This document shows, one piece after another, positions 24,504 through 32,900 of a stretch of 34,097 nt of DNA. Below the pieces are notes generated by a model. That model searched no databases. It was not told the DNA's origin and worked only from the letters and a program-made list of their open reading frames with translations. Source of the DNA: Citrobacter sp. Res13-Sevr-PEB04-36 (GTDB lineage Bacteria; Pseudomonadota; Gammaproteobacteria; Enterobacterales; Enterobacteriaceae); the NCBI RefSeq assembly GCF_015672735.1, contig NZ_JADABY010000052.1, positions 1 to 34,097 on the forward strand, written 5' to 3'. The position numbers and the translations under genes were made by a program. Numbering within the stretch: the stretch's first letter is position 1; every line of letters begins with the position of its first letter.

Positions 24504-26441
24504 GTGTCACTTTTTAAACAGTTACTTTTTTCTATTTCTCTCTTCATGATGATTGTCTTCAGCGGCAGTTTTATTGTGACGCTGGAAAGCTCCCGCCATC
24601 AATACAACAACCAGCTGCTGGCACATGCCCAGGATGCAGCAACGGCTCTGGGAGTTTCGCTCACGCCGAACGTCAACGATCCGGCGATGATCGAGCTGAT
24701 GGTGAGCTCTATTTTTGATAGCGGCTACTACCAAAAAATCCGCATCATCGATCTGGCAAACGGCTCAACAATGCTGGAACGCCACGCGGCGGCGTCGATC
24801 CCGGATGTACCCGGCTGGTTTGTTGATCTGGTGGATGTGGTCCCGCAAACGGGCAATGCGACTATCATGCGCGGCTGGCAGCAGGCCGCTCGCGTTGAAG
24901 TCACCAGCGATCCTATCTTTGCGGTGCAACGTTTGTGGAACAGCACCGTCGGCAATCTGGTGTGGATGCTGTCCTGTAGCCTTGCCTGCCTGATCGCTGG
25001 CATTATGCTGCTGCGTAAACTGCTGCGCCCGCTCAACTATCTGGCGAAACAATCAGAAGCGATTACCCGTCGCGAATTTTTGACGTTACAGGAACTGCCA
25101 AAAACACCGGAACTTCGCCGCGTCGTTGGCGCCATGAACCTGATGGCCACCAAGTTGAAATCACTCTTTGAAGAGCAGGCCATCTATAGCGAACGACTGC
25201 ACAATGAGGCCTATCTCGACAGCCAGACCGGTATTGCCAACCGCCGGGCGTTCGATATGCAGCTGCAGGCGCGCCTGAGCGATGCCGATACCGCGCCGGG
25301 TTATTTGATGTTGATCCGCATTCAGGATCTGGGGGGGCTGAACCAGCGTTTTGGTGGACCACATACCGATAAGCTGTTGCTGAATATTGCCAACCTGCTG
25401 AATGCGCATAGAACCAAATACGCGCCTCTTGATAGCACGCTCGCCCGCATTCGGGGCGGCGAGTTCGCCCTGCTCTGCCCCGGCGTCACGCACGGTGAAA
25501 TGCTGGAGCTGCGCACTTCGCTGACACAAAAAATGACGGCCTTTTATGCCACCGGGATGTCAGACCAACAACCCGTCGCCTACTGCAGCATGGTGCCCTT
25601 CAGCGCCGGGGATAATGCGCAGTCGTTGTTAATTCAAGCCGATCGCCTGCTGGTTGAAGCGGAAACACATACCGACCATCAGGTGGTGCCGACCACAGAA
25701 GTGACAGCGGTGAGCGAAGATCAGCATTTGTGGTTTGTGCGTCTGGAGCACGCGCTGGAGAACCAGCAATTCCAGCTGGTATATCAACCCGTGGTCGACT
25801 GCCATCAGCCGGATAAAATCCTGCATTACAAAGTGCTGTCGCGCATTGTTGATGAGCAGGGTAATACCATTAACGCCGGTCGTTTCCTGCCGTGGATCCA
25901 CCGCTTTGGCTGGAGCCATCGTCTGGACAAGGTCATGTTAAAACTGACCTTAAACCAGCTGAAAACTGCCCCCGCTAAGGTAGCACTGAGTATTTCGGGC
26001 AGTTCAGTAACCAGCCCTGGCGCCATTTCTGACCTGTTAAATCCGCTGAAATACGCACCGAAGCTGGCCGGTCAGTTAATCCTCGAACTGGATGAAAATC
26101 AGCTGCCTGGACCAAATCAAATGGCAATGTTCGTTAAAGCGGTGAGTCAACATCGCTGCTCGCTGGGCCTGCAACACTTCGGTAGCCGCTTCGATATGAT
26201 TGGCCATCTGTCGCAGTGGGGCCTGGCGTATCTGAAAATCGACAGCAGCTATATTCGCCATATTGACAAAGAAAAAGATAAACGTTTGTTTATTGAAGTG
26301 TTATGTAACGCCACGCGCAGTATTGATTTACCGCTGATTGCCGAACGCGTGGAAACCGCAGGTGAACTTAAAGTGTTACAAGAGTTGGGCGTGGATGGCG
26401 CAATGGGACAACTGTTGGGCGAGCCCGCGCCGCGGAGATGA
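24504..26441 (+). CDS. lapD: LapD-type c-di-GMP receptor controlling LapG
   Basis: A 645-residue inner-membrane receptor. TM1 (about 6-26), a periplasmic LapD/MoxY-type domain (27-150), TM2 (about 151-170), HAMP (171-225), degenerate GGDEF (RGGEF, 317-321) and degenerate EAL (about 410-645). The periplasmic output loop has RGWQQA with Trp125, the residue that grips LapG in Pseudomonas LapD. EAL catalysis is lost: KVL replaces EAL (443-445), SISGSS replaces the Asn motif, and LQHFGSRF replaces DDFGTG. It should bind c-di-GMP without hydrolysing it and then sequester LapG. The GTG start lies 9 bases after lapG. Confidence 0.93.
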   Translation: MSLFKQLLFSISLFMMIVFSGSFIVTLESSRHQYNNQLLAHAQDAATALGVSLTPNVNDPAMIELMVSSIFDSGYYQKIRIIDLANGSTMLERHAAASIPDVPGWFVDLVDVVPQTGNATIMRGWQQAARVEVTSDPIFAVQRLWNSTVGNLVWMLSCSLACLIAGIMLLRKLLRPLNYLAKQSEAITRREFLTLQELPKTPELRRVVGAMNLMATKLKSLFEEQAIYSERLHNEAYLDSQTGIANRRAFDMQLQARLSDADTAPGYLMLIRIQDLGGLNQRFGGPHTDKLLLNIANLLNAHRTKYAPLDSTLARIRGGEFALLCPGVTHGEMLELRTSLTQKMTAFYATGMSDQQPVAYCSMVPFSAGDNAQSLLIQADRLLVEAETHTDHQVVPTTEVTAVSEDQHLWFVRLEHALENQQFQLVYQPVVDCHQPDKILHYKVLSRIVDEQGNTINAGRFLPWIHRFGWSHRLDKVMLKLTLNQLKTAPAKVALSISGSSVTSPGAISDLLNPLKYAPKLAGQLILELDENQLPGPNQMAMFVKAVSQHRCSLGLQHFGSRFDMIGHLSQWGLAYLKIDSSYIRHIDKEKDKRLFIEVLCNATRSIDLPLIAERVETAGELKVLQELGVDGAMGQLLGEPAPRR

Positions 26442-26479
26442 GAGCAGGCAGTCTGGGAGCCTTTGTTTCGCTTGCTTTT

Positions 26480-26560
26480 GCCGGACGATTCTTCGCTTAT
26501 CCGGTCTACAAAATCAAATGGTTATGATTTTTGTCGACCGGATAAGCCTGCACCACCGGG
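26480..26560. repeat. BIME: two inverted REP elements
   Basis: Bases 26480-26510 read as a REP-like palindrome (GCCGGA...TTATCCGGTCTACA). A second copy lies in reverse orientation at 26532-26560. The two face each other so that 26496-26515 and 26526-26546 form a nearly perfect long stem. It sits between the convergent lapD and the 93-residue gene, a typical BIME place, and could serve as a two-way transcription stop or mRNA 3'-end protector. Confidence 0.8.
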
Positions 26561-26595
26561 TATTTTCTGCGTTGTGTGCAGACTGTCTGTTGCCG

Positions 26596-26877
26596 TTAAA
26601 AAATTCGGTCATCGTTACCGAGCAATTGTTCTAATCCCCCGAGTTCCTGACGCGCGTTCGCGCGATTCATTAATTTAACCTGCGCCATCGGCGGCAGATC
26701 GGTAATGGCAATCACGCCTTTACGCATCAGCAGGTAAATCAAATCATCCAGTACGCGCACCATCTCCAGGTCACTCTTTTGCAGCATGGCCAGGAACTGT
26801 TGGTTGTTGATTTCCGTGCCGTTGGCGTCCGCCTTATTCTGCGATTCGCCGTGTTCATCAGGTGGAACAGCATTCAT
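26596..26877 (-). CDS. Small conserved-looking protein downstream of the adhesin
   Basis: A 93-residue acidic cytosolic protein with no signal peptide. TAAGG lies 7 bases before the ATG. Its core (about 27-85: FLAMLQKSDLEMVRVLDDLI, KGVIAITDLPPMAQ, RQELGGLEQLLG) resembles small Pseudomonas proteins that databases often call tryptophan synthase beta-like; that name comes from memory and does not imply enzyme function. It has the same direction as the adhesin and begins 65 bases after its stop. Co-transcription is possible but a hairpin lies between. Function unknown. Confidence 0.75.
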   Translation of the reverse strand: MNAVPPDEHGESQNKADANGTEINNQQFLAMLQKSDLEMVRVLDDLIYLLMRKGVIAITDLPPMAQVKLMNRANARQELGGLEQLLGNDDRIF

Positions 26878-26908
26878 CTTGTTGCCTTAGATTAATATGT
26901 CGTGACGC

Positions 26909-26934
26909 GACTGCCCCGTTTGCACAGGGCAGTC
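26909..26934 (-). terminator. Hairpin between adhesin stop and the small gene
   Basis: GACTGCCC and GGGCAGTC form a perfect 8-bp stem with a 10-base loop, 8 bases after the adhesin stop on the minus strand. No U-run follows. It may terminate part of the adhesin transcripts or protect their 3' end. Confidence 0.5.
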
Positions 26935-26942
26935 AGCTTCCG

Positions 26943-29900
26943 TTAGTGAGAGTGATTTTGCTCAGGTTTGGCGATCAGGTGATCCAGCGAGTATGTTGAC
27001 GCATGCACGTCGCTACTCAACGGTGTGGAGACTGCCGTGTCAATGCCATGCGCAACCTTCGCCGGGCTGGCAATCAGATGATGATCGCCGCCGCTTTGAA
27101 TGTACTTCGCAATATCTACCCCTTCATGCAGCTCGCGGGCCAGATCGCTCAGGTCGACTTTATCGAGCACGGCCTTCGCTTTATCGTCCGGTCCCAGCAC
27201 GGCTGCCGCCTGTCCGTGCGCGGATGCCGCTGGCGCGTATGACAAAGACAATGCGCTGTCATCAAACAGATTGTGCAACGCATGCTGTGCTGCGGCGTGC
27301 TGTCCCTTGTCTGCCGCATGCGCTTTCACTGGTGCATGATCTTCCATGGTGACATCAGCCATTTGCGCATGTGTCGTGATATTGCCGTGGTTATCGTTCG
27401 CCTCAACCATCACGCTCACACGGTTATGACCAGCGCGTAAGGTCGACGTATCCACCGCAAAGTCATAACGTAATTCGTTATTATTCAGATGAATAACCGT
27501 ATCGTACTGATGACCATTGACCAGCGCTTTAATGTGCTCGCCATCATGCACGTCGCCGCTCACACTGCCGGTAAGGTGCGTAATTGCGTTCTGCGACTCC
27601 GCCTGCGAAATATGGTTATCGCCGGTGATTTTATCCACCACGATAGTGGCGTCAGCGTGGGTATCCAGCACCACGGTTTTATGATCGGTCACATCCAGCG
27701 TGTTACCTGCCGCATCCTTAACCGTAGTTTTCACCTGAACGTCGTTATCGCCTTCATTCAGCGCGCTGGTCGGTACCGCAACTGCATAAACCAATTTATG
27801 ACTGTGCGGATCCTGTGTCACCTTCACCGTCGTGGAGAAACTGTTCACCGTCAGGGTGACGCTATCCCCCATTTTCGCATCACCGGTAACGACGCCAGAA
27901 ATAACTGTGTCGTGTTGAGATTCCGTTTGGTTTACCGCGTTATCCCCTGCAATACCGTTATTGATGACAATCGTACCTTCGGCATGATCATCAACCACGT
28001 AAGAATGGGATATGTGGACACTGAACGGGTTGCCGGGCGCATCATGACCAGTGACTTTGGCATCAATACTGGTGTTGGCTTTTAATACATCGGTATCCAC
28101 ATCAATCTGATAGCCCAGCTTGCCGCCTGGCAGCACGTCTACCGAACCATTAAAAGTACGATTACCAATCGTTAAGACTACTGGATCGCCTTTCTGCGCA
28201 TCCCCCCCGACAGTACCGGTAATTGTCGTTTTCAGCGCCTGCAGCTCCTGCTGGTTCAGGACGTTGTCAACAGTGACCTTATCGATATCGACCGTCCCCT
28301 TCGCCTCCCGATCAATGGTGAGGGTTTTCGCAGTATCGATTTCCTGACGGTTGCCCGCATCATCATGGGCGGTCACATGTGCCGTAATATTCTGGTCATG
28401 GACCAAATCCACGGTACTGGCATCGACGCTAAACACTTTCTTACCGCCGCTGCTGGTGACTTTCGCCACCAGGTCTTTGCCGGCAACCCTGATTGTTACC
28501 TGATCGCCAACATCAACATCACCGGTGACATAGCCGCTGATTTTGGTGTGCTGAAGTTTCGTTTGCGCGTTATTGAGCACATCATCATCCGAAACCTTAT
28601 CCAGATGAATTTCTGCCACCACATTGGTGTCAATGGTCACCGGTTTATGATTGCTCGTAGTCAGGGTGTTTTTCGCCGCATCTTCACCCGTCACGCTAAC
28701 GTAAATAGTGGGATCGGTTTGCAGGCCAATGGTGCTCACCAACGCGGAGTAGCCCAGTTGTCCATTCATATGCGGCAGCGCGATCACGTCGGCATCTACC
28801 GTCACGTTATTGACGGTGATATGCACCTTATCGCCTTTGTGCACATCGCCGCCCACGGTGCCGCTGACTTCAACCTGGCCTGCCTGCACTTCATCCGCAT
28901 TAATGATATCGTCGCCGCCGACAGTGTTGATGGTCACCGTCGCCGTCGCCGTGGTATCACGCGTAAAGTTCTTCGTGTAGCTGGCATCCTGATCGTTACC
29001 GTGAACGTCATGACCAGTGACTTTCGCCACAATTGAGTGGTCGGCGTTCAGGTGTTGGGTGTCGATATCCACCGAATAATGCAGCTGGTTATCAACCGTC
29101 GCGGTGTAGGTATGATTGTCCACTTCCAGCGTTACGATATCGCCGGACTTCACATCACCAGTCACGGAACCCGTCACCGTCGTCGTCGGATGCACAGTGA
29201 CATCAGACTCCTGCGCGTTGAGCACGTTATCAGCGGTGATGTTATCAATCGTCACCCCTGCATCGGCGTTCAGATCGACGATGAGATGTCGGTCCGTCGA
29301 CCCGGTAACCGTATTTCCGGCCGCATCGGTGCCCGTTACGGTCGCAACGATAGTCGGGTTGGTGCGCAGGTCGTTAATGCTGACCTCTTTTGACCACTCC
29401 AGCGTGCCATTATTGTTATGCACCACGGTGGTTAAGGTATTGCCATTGACCTGTAAGGACACCACGCTGCCATCGTGTAACCCTTCGCCTTTAACCGTAC
29501 CCGTTATCATCGTTTTGCCTGTAAGCGCTTCTTTGCCATTGATGACATCATCGCTGGCCACAGGGTTCATGTTGATGGTGATAGGGTTATCGGTGTCGAT
29601 GCTAATAACCTTGTGCTGCGTATCCGTTCCCGTCAGATTGCCCTCGGTAACGGTAACAGAGACATCAAACGTCGGGTGTGCCTGAAGCACATTTGAGGGA
29701 ACATCAACCTGGTAGCCAAATTCGCCTGAAAGCCCCGGAATCGCAAATACCTTGCCGTGGTAGTCCACGCCGTTCACCGTGACGGTTACAACGTCGTTGG
29801 CATGCACATCCCCCGTCACCCGCCCGCGCACCGGCGTGGTGGTTTTTTGTGCTTCATCGTGGTTCAGCACATCATCACCCGTCACCTTATCAACGGTCAG

Positions 29901-32900
29901 ATGAACATGCGGCTGATGCGGCGCTGACGTTCCAGTGCCGGTTGGTGGCGTAGTGATCGCTGGCGGGTTATGCATGATATACGGCGTATTCCCACTGACA
30001 GCCTGATTGTGAGTCCATGGCAGATCAATCAGTTTGTGGTCCGTTGCCGTCGCGGTATTACCATGATCATCATGCGTGGTAATCGAAACGGTGATATTAC
30101 CGTTATCACCGAGATCACCCGTGCTCACTGAGGCCTGAAAACCCAGAATGTGGTTTGGTAATTCAATGACATGAGTTGTATATCGGACCCCCTTTCCAAC
30201 AATAAGAATCACCTCATCATTCAACTTAGCATCTGGGTCAACATGTCCGGTGACAATCACATAGTCAGGTTTTCTGCCCGGAGCAAGATCCTGCGGGGTC
30301 GTCATGTTGGGCAATAAACCGGTGGTCATTGAATCAATCGTAATCCTGGCATCGGCATGGGTATCAATCACTACCGGACGGTCATCATGCCCATATGCCA
30401 CGTTACCTGCCGCGTCAGTGGCCGATACTTTCGCATGGATATTCGGGTCCAGTAGTAGATCCAACGTGGAAACATCCGCGCTGAAGGTATGCTGTCCGTT
30501 GCTGTCCTGTACTTGGGCATAGTAGACCTGATTGTTGACGGTCAGCTCAACCCAATCACCCACCAGTACATCACCGCCCACCGTCCCGGTGACGGTTGTC
30601 AGCGGGTTATGCGCCTCGTTATAGTTGATGACAGAATCATGATCCGCCGTAACGATCGGATCAATATGAACAATAGCATCAGCATGATCGTCAACCTTCA
30701 GGGCATCCTGCGCCTGCGCCGTGGCGCTGTTACCATGCGGGTCGGTTGCGGTAATGGTGGCGGTAATATTCGGATCATGCTGCAACCACTGGGTGGCCAC
30801 ATCGACGCTATAGCCCAATGTGCCAGCCAAATTTGGCAGCGAGATCACTTTGGTCTCCACCGAATGTCCACCGATATTCAGATGAACAATATCGCCCACC
30901 TTCGCGTCACCGCCCACCGTACCACTCACCTGGGTTGTCGTTTTCAGCAGTTCACTGCCGTTCAGAGTATTATCCCCAGTGACGGGATCGATGGTGATTG
31001 CAGCGAACGCTTTGTCATCCAGCCCCACGTTATGGTGTGCCGTAATATGCGCATGGTTTTGCGCCGCATCGGTGACATCCATCGACACGTCGATATGTGG
31101 GCTGGCGATCAGATCGGCTGTCGCGACGGGAATATGGAAGCCCATTTTATTACCGCCGAGGTCTTCCACCACCCCGGTATAGGTCTGTCCGTTGATCGTC
31201 ATTACCAGCGGATCGCCCGGATGCACTTCGCCGGTAACCGTGCCGCTGACCAGCGTATGGCCCTGCATTTGCTCATCGCGGTTAAGCGTGTTATCCGGCG
31301 TTACCGTATCAATCTTGATTGCTGCGTCGACACGCGTATCAATAATCACCGTCGTTTCAGCATCCGCTTTCGCCACGTTGCCAGCCGCATCGGTGGTGCT
31401 GACGGTAGCGGTTAAGTGCGGGTCGGCCAGCAAATCAGCTGTGCTGACTTTAATGCTATACCCGAGAACTCCGCCGCCCAGATCGACAACTTTCCCGCTC
31501 AGGACATGGCCTTTCACCGTCAGATATACCACATCATTGATATGGACATCCCCCGCCACTTTTCCGGTTACCCAGGTAAACGGTTGATGAGATTCATCAC
31601 CGTTCACCTGGTTGTCACCGGTGACAGGATCGATAGACAGCATCGCCTTCGCGTGCAGATCCACCGTCATATCGTGAGGCGTCTGCACATGCTGAATATT
31701 GTGTGGAGCATCCACGCCATTGACCTGGGCAATGATATGAGGGTCTTTAAGCAGATCGCGGGTCAGAACATCCAGTTTATAACCCAGTGCGCCATTATGT
31801 TCAGGTAAGTGCTGTACGGTTGTATTGTAGGTATGCCCGTTGACGATGATCTGCACCTTATCGCCTGACTTCACATCTCCAGAAACGGTCCCCATCACCT
31901 CGGTAGTATGTCGAGCGGCCTCTGTACCATTGAGCACATCGTCACCTGCTACGGTATCAACAGTGATCCCTGCCCTTGCATGGTTGTCGATATGAACAGT
32001 GTGGGAAGTGCCGATGGTGACTTCATTACCCACCGCATCGTGGGAAGTCACCGTTGCCGTAAAGGTGACATTTTTATCTTGATTACCCTGGTTATTGTTG
32101 AATGCAGTCGAATCAACTGGAATTTGATAGCCTAGCTTACCCCCACCCAGGTCGATAACCTTGCCGGTAAACGTGTGACCATTAATCTCAATGGTCACCG
32201 CATCACCGACCTGTGCATCGCCGCCCACCGTACCGCTCACCAACTGTTTAGGCTTATCCAGTTCAAAGTGGTTTAGCACATTATCGTCAGTCACCTTATC
32301 GATGGTAATTTTCGCATCCGCATGCAGGTCGATATGCACAGTATGATCGTGGGTCACCGTTGACGGGTTCCCGTGGTCATCGACGGTGGAGATTGAAACA
32401 TGCACATTCTGATCGATACCATCAGGCAGGTTTTTGGTGCTCACCGGAATGCTGTAGCCTAACGTGCCGTTCGCCAGCACCACCACGCTACCCTGCCAGG
32501 TCTGGTTGTTGAACGTTAAGGTCACAACATCGCCAGGTTTCGCATCGCCACCAACCGGTCCTGTAATAGTCGTCGTGTTCAGCAGAGATTCGGCATGACT
32601 GATAATGTCGTCACCTGCCACGGTATCAATGCCGATACTGGCGCTGGCATTGAGATCGACTCCGACAGTACGTTCTGTCGTGGCGGTGCTTTCGTTACCG
32701 TGATCATCGGTGGTGTTGATGCGGGCATGAATCACCGGATCGTTAACCAGCGAATGGGTATCCACCAGGATGTGATACCCCAGATTCCCGCCAGGCAATG
32801 CTTCGACAAAACCAGAGTACCGATGACCATCAATCATCAGCTCAACGGAGTCATGCAGTTTTGCATCTCCGCTCACCGTGCCGCTGATCTTCGTCTGACC

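Noticed and set aside
26596-26877. Naming the 93-residue protein as tryptophan synthase beta subunit
   Set aside because: It is far too short and lacks the PLP lysine region; the name seems to be a propagated annotation error.
29037-31808. Several open frames of 70-300 codons on the plus strand opposite the adhesin
   Set aside because: They are antisense shadows of a repetitive G+C-rich coding sequence, with no ribosome sites or recognisable proteins.
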